Made by a program: the position numbers and the translations under genes. Below, in pieces: positions 5,931-11,718 of a stretch of 14,151 bases of DNA. The DNA is taken from the NCBI GenBank assembly GCA_001793775.1, contig MGIN01000005.1:15261-29411 (forward strand), in the 5' to 3' direction. This DNA comes from Candidatus Wolfebacteria bacterium GWA1_42_9. Its GTDB lineage: Bacteria > Patescibacteriota > Minisyncoccia > UBA6257 > JAGOQP01. Each line of letters starts with the position of its first letter. The first letter of the stretch is position 1. Below the pieces are notes generated by a model that did not search any database, was not told where the DNA came from, and saw nothing but the letters and a program-made list of their open reading frames with translations.

Positions 5931-7439
5931 CTACACCTTGTGTCTGGCTTTCATCTTCGCCTCAATTCCCGACTCAAACTCCTCCTTTCTTTTTTCCGCT
6001 TTTTCTCTGAGTCTTTCCAATTCTTTATCGGAAAGCTTGTTTAACTCCCTGGCTCTTTTTTCCAAATAAGTTTTTACATTTCTTTCCGGATCTTCTATCA
6101 CTTCTTCCAAGAGAGCGTTCAAAATATGTCCTACTTTGGGTCCCGGTTCTATAAAAAGCAGTTTCATCAGTTCATTGCCGTTTATTTTCAGCGCCTTGGG
6201 AGAAATGGGATCGTGTTTAACTTTTTCTATCATAAACTTTAAGTGGCGCAGACGATAAGGGAAGGCCTTGGGTACTCCCGAGCCGATCCGGTCGGCTTCC
6301 CTGACTTTTAAAATGTCGTCTATATGTTTTTCTCCCACCCGGGCGATGAAGCGCCGAACGCCGGCGGCGCTGACTTCCCCCACGTTATAATAAAAAAGAT
6401 GGTACTTGACCAATAACGTCACATCGTCAATCACATCTTTGGAAAATTTCAGCTCCTCCAATATTTTTTTCGTCATTTTGGCTCCGACATATTCGTGGGA
6501 ATAGAAAGTGGAATTAGGCCCGTCGCCGGCTTTGGTCCGGGGCTTGCCGACGTCGTGAAGTAAAGACGCCAGACGGATTTTAAGGGAGTAATTTTTCGAA
6601 ACGGCATAATCCAAGGCTCTCAAATTATGTTCCCAGACAGTATAAATATGGTGTTTGTTTTGACCGACACCAGTCCCTTCTTCCAGTTCAGGAACGATGA
6701 ATTGGAGGAGTTTTAAATTGGAAAGTGTTTGGATGGCCCAGGCGGCTCTCGAAGTCATTATCATCTTCTCAAATTCATCTCTGATTCTTTCTTTGGAGAT
6801 ATGTTTCAGGAGTCGGCTGTTTTTGACGACGGAATCCAAAGTTTTTTGCTCGATGTTAAAATCCAGCTGGGCAGCAAACCTCACTGCCCGCAGCATTCGC
6901 AGAGCATCTTCGCCAAACCTCTCGTCGGGATTTCCTACTGCCCGGATAAGTTTATTCTTTAAATCCTCTTGGCCCCCAAATAAATCGGTAACTTCGTATT
7001 TTGTATTCCGTATACCGTATACCGTATCGGTAATTTTCAACGCAAGAGCGTTGATGGTAAAATCCCGGCGAGCCAGGTCTTCTTCTATGGTTTTGGCGAA
7101 AACGATTTTATCCGGATGTCTTTTGTCACTGTAACCGATTTCCTTTCTAAAAGTAGTCACTTCCACTAAGGATAGGGCGGAGTTATCTGATCCGGTTTTA
7201 ACGCCAACGGTACCGAATTCATTTTCATAAACGCTATCTGGAAATAATTTCTGCGTTTCCTCCGGTTTAGCACTGGTAGCGATATCCCAATCTTTGAGTT
7301 CCCTGCCAAGCAAAATATCACGAACACATCCGCCCACCAGATATGCTTCAAATCCCTGCCTACCGGCAGGCAGGCGGCTTTCTTGGAGCTTTTTGGTTAT
7401 TTCTAAAACTTCTTTGGGGATTTTGACATCTGGCTTCAT
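5931..7439 (-). CDS. cca: CCA-adding tRNA nucleotidyltransferase / poly(A) polymerase family, HD-domain type
   Basis: Adds or repairs the 3' CCA of tRNAs using CTP and ATP, without a template. The N-terminal nucleotidyltransferase domain carries LVGGCVRD (residues 34-41) and the catalytic DWD at D50/D52. It then has RRDFTINALA (124-133) and an ERFGEDALRMLRAVRFA helix (173-189). A C-terminal HD domain has HDVGK at 295-299, and the protein ends in a basic, helical tail; at 502 residues it is longer than many family members. Two local insertions look DNA-driven: LPAGRQG at 23-29, encoded by a 20-bp palindrome, and a segment near 138-148 encoded by a perfect 7-nt repeat. The ATG at 7439 has a TATAAT box 7 nt upstream. 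Three of the four tRNAs in this window lack an encoded CCA, so this activity should be needed. A pure poly(A) polymerase cannot be excluded by eye. Confidence 0.93.
   Translation of the reverse strand: MKPDVKIPKEVLEITKKLQESRLPAGRQGFEAYLVGGCVRDILLGRELKDWDIATSAKPEETQKLFPDSVYENEFGTVGVKTGSDNSALSLVEVTTFRKEIGYSDKRHPDKIVFAKTIEEDLARRDFTINALALKITDTVYGIRNTKYEVTDLFGGQEDLKNKLIRAVGNPDERFGEDALRMLRAVRFAAQLDFNIEQKTLDSVVKNSRLLKHISKERIRDEFEKMIMTSRAAWAIQTLSNLKLLQFIVPELEEGTGVGQNKHHIYTVWEHNLRALDYAVSKNYSLKIRLASLLHDVGKPRTKAGDGPNSTFYSHEYVGAKMTKKILEELKFSKDVIDDVTLLVKYHLFYYNVGEVSAAGVRRFIARVGEKHIDDILKVREADRIGSGVPKAFPYRLRHLKFMIEKVKHDPISPKALKINGNELMKLLFIEPGPKVGHILNALLEEVIEDPERNVKTYLEKRARELNKLSDKELERLREKAEKRKEEFESGIEAKMKARHKV
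6996..7027. repeat. In-frame heptamer array (GTATnCC-like), 5 units inside cca
   Basis: GTAT begins at 6996, 7003, 7010, 7017 and 7024, an exact 7-nt period with most units close to GTATACC. It encodes, on the minus strand, the segment around VYGIRNTKYE between the RRDFTINALA motif and the DLFGG segment. Family members normally have a much shorter link there. Confidence 0.6.
7355..7374. repeat. 20-bp palindrome encoding an in-frame LPAGRQ insert in cca
   Basis: CCTGCCTACC is followed by GGCAGGCAGG, complementary at 9 of 10 positions. On the minus strand it encodes LPAGRQG between the N-terminal helix and the GFEAYLVGG strand, where family members have no such segment. A CAGGCAGG at 1-8, in a frame reading SNLP, looks like a second copy cut by the window edge. 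Confidence 0.65.
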
Positions 7440-7451
7440 TAAAATTATTAT
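7423..7451 (+). promoter_or_regulatory. Promoter of tRNA-Arg
   Basis: A perfect TTGACA (7423-7428) and TATTAT (7446-7451) are spaced by 17 nt, within and just upstream of the divergent cca start. Transcription would start near 7458, 27 nt before the mature tRNA-Arg. Its -10 box overlaps that of the cca promoter on the other strand. Confidence 0.65.
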
Positions 7452-7474
7452 ACACGGAAAGGCATCGGTTCCAA
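7447..7474 (-). promoter_or_regulatory. Promoter of cca (leaderless type)
   Basis: On the minus strand TTGGAA (7474-7469) and a perfect TATAAT (7452-7447) are spaced by 16 nt. Only 7 nt separate the -10 box from the ATG at 7439, so the start codon should be at or next to the 5' end of the mRNA. Confidence 0.55.
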
Positions 7475-7484
7475 ATTCTAAAAC

Positions 7485-7560
7485 GCGCCCGTAGTGAAAC
7501 GGATTATCACAACTGCCTTCGAAGCAGTTATTGGGGGTTCGAATCCCTCCGGGCGCACCA
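7485..7560 (+). tRNA. tRNA-Arg (anticodon TCG), CCA encoded
   Basis: A full cloverleaf: acceptor stem GCGCCCG/CGGGCGC, D-stem GTGA/TCAC, anticodon stem ACTGC/GCAGT around CTTCGAA (anticodon TCG), and T-arm GGGGG/CCCTC around TTCGAAT. The discriminator A is followed by an encoded CCA, unlike the other three tRNAs in this window. Confidence 0.95.
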
Positions 7561-7581
7561 GAAAGGAAAAATCAAGCGGTT

Positions 7582-7609
7582 TTGGTTCGCCTCCCCTGTG
7601 TGATATAAT
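7582..7609 (+). promoter_or_regulatory. Promoter of the HTH/LAGLIDADG-like gene
   Basis: A perfect TATAAT (7604-7609) is followed after 7 nt by the ATG at 7617, with GGAGG in between, touching the start too closely for a normal Shine-Dalgarno contact. A weak TTGGTT (7582-7587) lies 16 nt upstream. The spacing implies a leaderless or nearly leaderless mRNA. Confidence 0.5.
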
Positions 7610-7616
7610 TGGAGGT

Positions 7617-8372
7617 ATGAAGCCGAAGAGCACTTTCAGAAAAGAGGCCGAGGAATTAAGGCGTAAGGGATTGAGTTATAACGAGATAAGAAAGAAGATA
7701 GGAGTATCCAAAAGCAGTTTAAGTCTGTGGTTGAAATCAATTCCCCTAAAAGAAGAGGACAGAAAACGTCTTTATACAAAGAGAATAGTTGCTTTATCTT
7801 TGGGACCCCACAGTCAAAAACAGAGAAGAGAGGTGGAGATAAAAGAAATAATTAAAAATGCTGGAAAGGAGATAGAATTTCCTTTGTCTCTTGAGGTTGC
7901 TCGTCTAATGGGAGCGGCTCTCTATTGGGCAGAGGGAAGTAAAGGAAATAGATTTGAGATGACTAATTCTGACCCACATTTGATTCTGTACTTTATAAAC
8001 TGGGTAAAATTAATGTTTGGCATATCTCCAAAAAATTTAAGAGCAAGATTAAATATATATCCACAGCAAGATAATGTAAAAATAAAACAATTTTGGTCCA
8101 GCTTGACCGGCATCCCGATTAAAAGTTTTGGAAAAAGTTACGTAAAACCACTAAGTAAAAATTATAAGAAAAACAATCTTTATTACGGAACAATACGAAT
8201 AGAAGTTCCAAAAAGTTCAAATATAAAACATAGGGTATTTGGCTGGATTGAGGCAGTCTTGAAAAATATCAATAGTGATGTAGAGTTATCACAAAAAAGA
8301 TGGCGATCGTTAAGAGAAACTCCCAGACCAGTTAATATAAAAGTAACCCCCCATAACTTAACGGTAAAGTAG
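7617..8372 (+). CDS. HTH protein with LAGLIDADG-like core, running into tRNA-Lys
   Basis: A 251-residue protein. Residues 6-42 look like a helix-turn-helix of the recombinase/transposase type (EAEELRRKGLSYNEIRKKIG, then VSKSSLSLWL). Residues 95-115 contain LMGAALYWAEGSKGN, which resembles the LAGLIDADG motif and its following acidic/glycine residues. GWIEAVL at 209-215 could be a second, degenerate copy. Basic residues are abundant. I recall similar HTH proteins with a YWAEGS motif in several bacterial phyla; no function is established to my knowledge, and a homing-endonuclease-like or DNA-binding role is inference. The ATG at 7617 is chosen because the longer frame passes through tRNA-Arg. 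The gene is AT-rich, with many ATA and AGA codons unlike its neighbours, suggesting transfer. Its last 8 codons and stop lie inside tRNA-Lys (8347-8417). Confidence 0.8.
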   Translation: MKPKSTFRKEAEELRRKGLSYNEIRKKIGVSKSSLSLWLKSIPLKEEDRKRLYTKRIVALSLGPHSQKQRREVEIKEIIKNAGKEIEFPLSLEVARLMGAALYWAEGSKGNRFEMTNSDPHLILYFINWVKLMFGISPKNLRARLNIYPQQDNVKIKQFWSSLTGIPIKSFGKSYVKPLSKNYKKNNLYYGTIRIEVPKSSNIKHRVFGWIEAVLKNINSDVELSQKRWRSLRETPRPVNIKVTPHNLTVK

Positions 8373-8417
8373 TTGCCTCTTAAGCAATAAATCTAGGTTC
8401 GATTCCTAGTGGGGGGA
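8347..8417 (+). tRNA. tRNA-Lys (anticodon CTT)
   Basis: Cloverleaf of 71 nt: acceptor CCCCCCA/TGGGGGG, D-stem ACTT/AAGT, anticodon stem GTTGC/GCAAT around CTCTTAA (anticodon CTT), and T-arm CTAGG/CCTAG around TTCGATT. The discriminator is A and CCA is not encoded (CGG follows). The first 26 nt overlap the 3' end of the upstream CDS on the same strand. Confidence 0.95.
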
Positions 8418-8457
8418 CGGAATTTATTAGTTGAAAGTATAGAGATGAACGAAGATT

Positions 8458-8529
8458 GCGGGCGTCGTATAGTGGCTATTATACTTCCTTGCCAAGGAAG
8501 AGACGGGAGTTCGATTCTCCTCGCCCGCT
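8458..8529 (+). tRNA. tRNA-Gly (anticodon GCC)
   Basis: Acceptor GCGGGCG/CGCCCGC, anticodon stem CTTCC/GGAAG around TTGCCAA (anticodon GCC), T-arm GGGAG/CTCCT-type pairing around TTCGATT, discriminator T, no encoded CCA (CAC follows). It lies 40 nt after tRNA-Lys and only 4 nt before the galU start codon, so the two tRNAs and galU are probably co-transcribed. Confidence 0.95.
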
Positions 8530-8533
8530 CACT

Positions 8534-9406
8534 ATGAATCCTATTACTAAAGTCATTATTCCTGTGGCGGGGTTGGGAACAAGATTTTTGCCGGCAACTA
8601 AAAGCCAGCCCAAGGAAATGCTGCCAATCATAGACAAGCCGATTATTCATTATCTGGTGGAAGAAGCGGCTCGCTCGGGAATTTCAGATATTATTTTCGT
8701 CACCGGCAGAGGAAAAAGAGCGATTGAAGATTATTTTGACTTCTCTCCCGAACTGGAATCAGCCCTCCTCTCTAATAACAAAAAAGATGTACTCAAAGAG
8801 GTGAGGGCAATTTCAAAACTAGCCCGCTTTGCCTATGTTCGGCAAAATCTCCCCAAAGGGGACGGAGACGCTATTTTGTGCGCTCAACATTTAATTGGAC
8901 CGGACGAGTCAGTAGGAGTTCTTTTCGGAGATGATATTGTTGATAGCCACATTCCCTGCTTGGCTCAAATGAAAAAGGTCTTTGAAAAATACGGAGATGT
9001 GGTTATTGCCTTGGATACCGTGCCCCACCAAGAAACCAAACACTATGGAGTAGTGGAGGCAGTTGAGGTATCTAAAAACGTATATGAGATAAAAGATATT
9101 GTTGAAAAACCGGATCCGGCCAAAGCTCCTTCAAACATGGTAATTGTAGGGAAATATATTATCACCCCGGCTCTGATTGAAGAATTAAAAAAAATCAAAA
9201 GAGGCAAAACAAAAGAAATCAGAACTTCAGAGGCATTGAAAATGCTTCTCAAAAAACGCCCTGTTTACGGATTACGTTTTCAAGGCAAAAGATATGACTG
9301 CGGAAGTAAAATTGGATTTCTAAAAGCCACGGTGGATTTTGCTCTCAAACACCCATCGGTTAAAAAAGAGTTTAGAAAATATTTAAAAGAGACTATAAAA
9401 AAATGA
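8534..9406 (+). CDS. galU: UTP-glucose-1-phosphate uridylyltransferase
   Basis: Makes UDP-glucose from UTP and glucose-1-phosphate in the cytoplasm, supplying sugar for envelope polysaccharides and glycolipids. The 290-residue protein opens with the nucleotide-binding signature PVAGLGTRFLPATKSQPKEM (residues 10-29). It continues with DKPIIHYLVEEA, GDGDAILCA, a VLFGDDIVD metal-binding strand, a KHYGVVE segment and the EKPDP motif. Length and order match bacterial GalU. The ATG at 8534 is chosen because the longer frame runs back through tRNA-Gly. No Shine-Dalgarno site is possible, since the tRNA ends 4 nt upstream. Expression probably depends on the tRNA transcript, with tRNA 3' processing freeing a nearly leaderless mRNA. 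A strong terminator follows at 9411-9446. Confidence 0.95.
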   Translation: MNPITKVIIPVAGLGTRFLPATKSQPKEMLPIIDKPIIHYLVEEAARSGISDIIFVTGRGKRAIEDYFDFSPELESALLSNNKKDVLKEVRAISKLARFAYVRQNLPKGDGDAILCAQHLIGPDESVGVLFGDDIVDSHIPCLAQMKKVFEKYGDVVIALDTVPHQETKHYGVVEAVEVSKNVYEIKDIVEKPDPAKAPSNMVIVGKYIITPALIEELKKIKRGKTKEIRTSEALKMLLKKRPVYGLRFQGKRYDCGSKIGFLKATVDFALKHPSVKKEFRKYLKETIKK

Positions 9407-9410
9407 AACA

Positions 9411-9446
9411 AAACAAAAACTCCCTTTCTGGGAGTTTTTGTTTTTT
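9411..9446. terminator. Intrinsic terminator, probably bidirectional
   Basis: CTCCC (9420-9424) pairs with GGGAG (9430-9434) around a 5-nt loop. It is extended by A-run/T-run pairing (9411-9419 with 9435-9443) and followed by a T-run to 9446. The minus strand also has T-rich sequence after the hairpin. It lies between convergent galU and the secreted coiled-coil gene and can serve both. Confidence 0.9.
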
Positions 9447-9469
9447 ATAATCACTTTTCAGGAAAACCT

Positions 9470-10345
9470 TTAGTCATCATCGTCATCGGTAGAAGTAGCG
9501 GTGGAAGTGGCTGTGTCATTGTTTTTGTCGTGGCCCCGACCGAATAATTCGTTTCCTTTAACCGCTATTTCCCGAAAAAATGAATAGGCCTCCTTAATAA
9601 GATTTTTTATCTCGTTTAGTTTCTTTTGAATTTCAGAAAGGTTGGAGATGTCAATTCCTCCTGAATTTATCTGATTTTTTAACTCTATCAACTTGGTTTT
9701 AGCTTGAGCAATTTTTTGATTGGCCTGGTTTAAGAGATTTTCCAGTTCGGCAACGTCTTTGCCGTCGCTTTTTAAGTCGGCTATTCTTTCGGCAATTCTC
9801 TGGCTTCGGTTCTCAGCCGTCTTAATAATGGAGTTTTCAAACTGTCCAACGTGAGATAAAACTATCAATTTTCTCAATATATTCTTTTCGCCCTGACGAT
9901 AGGTTTTGAGTTCCCCGGCAATGATTTTCAAGATATCGGTAGTAGAGGCAGTTCCCAAGCGAGTTCTAACCTGGGCCAAGGTTCCCAGATTATTTTGAAT
10001 CTCGTTAAGCAATCCCGCCGCCATTCCTTCGTAGACGTTTTCTCTGGATTGAATCCTGTTTTCAAGCTGGGTTAATCTCTTTTCCATCGTCTCAATGGCT
10101 TTTTCTAAAACCAGCCGATTTTTTTCCAGCAACTGGCTTTGGTAGGCGCTTCCCTGGCGGCTGCCAATAAAACCAGACTGGAACTTCTCAAGATTTTTCT
10201 TCTCTTCTTTAAATTTGTTGAAGAATTTGGAAAAATCGTCGCTGTTAGCCAGTCCTTCGGCGGAAACTGCCGGAGCCAGAGAAATCAAACTGACGGCTCC
10301 TAAAACTAACACCGCCACTGCCGACAAAAATACTTTATTTTTCAT
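9470..10345 (-). CDS. Secreted coiled-coil protein, third gene of the sigma-factor operon
   Basis: A 291-residue protein of unrecognised family. It has a clear Sec signal peptide: a basic start (MKNK), a hydrophobic core, and a likely cleavage after A29 in APAVSAEG. The rest is mostly charged alpha-helix with long heptad-like stretches (about residues 40-105, 170-225 and 235-265), consistent with coiled coils. It ends in a low-complexity tail, TATSTATSTDDDDD, which could be extended and acidic at the surface. No catalytic motif or cysteine is visible. The start lies 4 nt after the stop of the membrane protein upstream, so the two are one transcript with the sigma factor. By position it may be the output or sensed partner of the sigma/anti-sigma pair; this is inference. 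The gene ends at the bidirectional terminator. Confidence 0.85.
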   Translation of the reverse strand: MKNKVFLSAVAVLVLGAVSLISLAPAVSAEGLANSDDFSKFFNKFKEEKKNLEKFQSGFIGSRQGSAYQSQLLEKNRLVLEKAIETMEKRLTQLENRIQSRENVYEGMAAGLLNEIQNNLGTLAQVRTRLGTASTTDILKIIAGELKTYRQGEKNILRKLIVLSHVGQFENSIIKTAENRSQRIAERIADLKSDGKDVAELENLLNQANQKIAQAKTKLIELKNQINSGGIDISNLSEIQKKLNEIKNLIKEAYSFFREIAVKGNELFGRGHDKNNDTATSTATSTDDDDD

Positions 10346-10349
10346 GTTT

Positions 10350-11003
10350 CTAGAAATTGATTAATAGTGAATCGACCTCGCCCAGATTTTCTTCCTGGGA
10401 GAAGAAAGCGTTTAGGTCCGAGTCAAAATTGACCATGTTTGATTCCGATTCAATCTGACTAAGGCTAAAAGTGTCCGGCACAGAAGGACCGCTCAGGGCT
10501 ATTTGATTGAGGAAAGAATCGATTTCGCCCATCTGATTTTCCTCAGCCAAAAAATTGTCAAAGCTGGAGGCTAATTCGTTGACGGTATTTTCATCGCTGA
10601 CAATGTCCTTTAACTCAGCCACCTGAAGGTTTTCTTTATCAAACGGGTTGACTAAAACTACCAGACCCGCCAAGACCAGCAAAACAACCGGAATGGCAAC
10701 CTGAAGAATTTTAGGCATATGAAGCTGAATTTTTAATTTGGAAGGGAAGCTCGTCGACCGCAAAGTTCCCTCTGAATCTAAAAGACGGCTGGCTTCTTGG
10801 TTTGTGGCGGGTTCCAAAAGACGGTGAAGAATTTTAATCGCCAACATTCTTTCCGGTTCAACCCTCTTTTTAACCTGCCCCAGGCGGACGAGAAAGTTTT
10901 TCAGGTCTCCTTCTCCTTCTTTCTCCAAAGATTCAAAGATTCTGGCAACGTTCTTGTCTTCGGATTCTTTTATAATCTTTTTTATAGCGGCTGATTTTTT
11001 CAT
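10350..11003 (-). CDS. Single-pass membrane protein, probable anti-sigma factor
   Basis: A 217-residue protein with a charged N-terminal domain (about 1-97), one transmembrane helix (about 98-119, ILQVAIPVVLLVLAGLVVLV) and an acidic domain outside the membrane. The cytoplasmic half, facing the sigma factor encoded just upstream, is what an anti-sigma factor would use for binding; no zinc-binding HxxxCxxC motif is present. The outer domain carries an internal duplication: about residues 146-168 and 195-217 both follow the pattern F-x-x-F-x-x-x-EEN-x-GE-(I/V)-DS-x-L. The ATG overlaps the sigma stop codon (ATGA, 11000-11003), a strong sign of translational coupling and matched amounts. The role rests on gene order, topology and coupling, not on a recognised sequence family. 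Confidence 0.7.
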   Translation of the reverse strand: MKKSAAIKKIIKESEDKNVARIFESLEKEGEGDLKNFLVRLGQVKKRVEPERMLAIKILHRLLEPATNQEASRLLDSEGTLRSTSFPSKLKIQLHMPKILQVAIPVVLLVLAGLVVLVNPFDKENLQVAELKDIVSDENTVNELASSFDNFLAEENQMGEIDSFLNQIALSGPSVPDTFSLSQIESESNMVNFDSDLNAFFSQEENLGEVDSLLINF

Positions 11004-11569
11004 TTGTTTATTTTCCGCAAAAGCACTTTTTTTAATTTAGTCAGAGCCCGATATTGCAGAGAGCGAACAGCAGTTGACGATTTTCCCATGATTTCTTCAA
11101 TTTCTTTAGGAGACATCCCTTCAAAAAATCTCAAAACAATCACTTCCCGCTGCTCCTCGTTAAGTCCTTCTAAAACTTCCCAAATTTCTTCAATCAGCAT
11201 CTTTAGGTCCAGATCTTCAGGTCGGAGAGGTTCCGTGGAATCAGCCCCGGACTCCAGCGCGGAAAAGTCGGGAACGTTTATCTCTTTCTTCTTCCGCCAG
11301 TAGTCAATAAGGGTGTTGCGGGCAATTTTAAAGAGCCAAGCTAAAATTTTTTCCACTTCTTGCAGCTGACGAATGTTTTCCCAGGCTTTCAGAAAAACAA
11401 TCTGGGCCAAATCTTCGGCTAGGGTTCTATCCCGAAGTCGCAGGAAAAAGAAGTGAAAAATAGGAGCGGTGTATTCCTGATAAACCCGGGTAAAGGCCTC
11501 CTCATCCATCCGGGAAGCTTTTTCAATCAGTTCTTCAAAGGGTTGGTTTAAACGATCGTTTGTTTCCAT
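11000..11569 (-). CDS. ECF-type sigma-70 family RNA polymerase sigma factor
   Basis: A 189-residue alternative sigma factor. Region 2 spans about residues 22-95, with AFTRVYQEYTAPIFHFFFLR, then AEDLAQIVFLKAWENI (core RNA polymerase binding and -10 recognition) and WLFKIARNTLIDYWRKKK. An acidic linker follows. Region 4, about 135-185, has LNEEQREVIVLRFFEGMSPKEI and then IMGKSSTAVRSLQYRALTKLKK, a helix-turn-helix for -35 recognition. Size and domain order are those of ECF sigma factors. It is first in a three-gene operon with a coupled membrane protein and a secreted protein, the usual layout for envelope signalling. The promoter upstream looks like a housekeeping one, so no autoregulatory ECF promoter is evident. 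Confidence 0.93.
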   Translation of the reverse strand: METNDRLNQPFEELIEKASRMDEEAFTRVYQEYTAPIFHFFFLRLRDRTLAEDLAQIVFLKAWENIRQLQEVEKILAWLFKIARNTLIDYWRKKKEINVPDFSALESGADSTEPLRPEDLDLKMLIEEIWEVLEGLNEEQREVIVLRFFEGMSPKEIEEIMGKSSTAVRSLQYRALTKLKKVLLRKINK

Positions 11570-11617
11570 ATTTAAAGACGTTTGATATCCGCATTTGTGT
11601 CTTAAGATAACCCAATC

Positions 11618-11646
11618 ATTATACCGTCTCCAGCCTACCTTGAAAA
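11618..11646 (-). promoter_or_regulatory. Promoter of the sigma/anti-sigma/secreted protein operon
   Basis: On the minus strand TTTTCA (11646-11641) and a perfect TATAAT (11623-11618) are spaced by 17 nt. The leader would be about 40 nt and contains AAGAC...GTCTT arms that could form a weak hairpin. The palindromic element at 11651-11687 lies just upstream of the -35 box. Confidence 0.55.
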
Positions 11647-11650
11647 CTCC

Positions 11651-11687
11651 ACCCTCTCAAATTTTTCCCTAAAAAATTTAGGAGGGT
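11651..11687. repeat. Second ACCCTCC-ended palindromic element
   Basis: ACCCTC at the left and GGAGGGT at the right bound an AT-rich palindrome with a CCCT loop (11667-11670). The arms match at about 14 of 16 positions. Same ends, size and AT-rich interior as the element at 175-211. Flanks show only a 6-of-7 direct repeat (AAACTCC at 11644-11650, AAACTTC at 11688-11694). Confidence 0.55.
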
Positions 11688-11718
11688 AAACTTCTTTTAA
11701 AATAAAAGTTGTGGGGGG

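Noticed and set aside
6697..7134. A 145-codon plus-strand open frame opposite cca
   Set aside because: It is fully antisense to the well-supported nucleotidyltransferase domain and has no family features.
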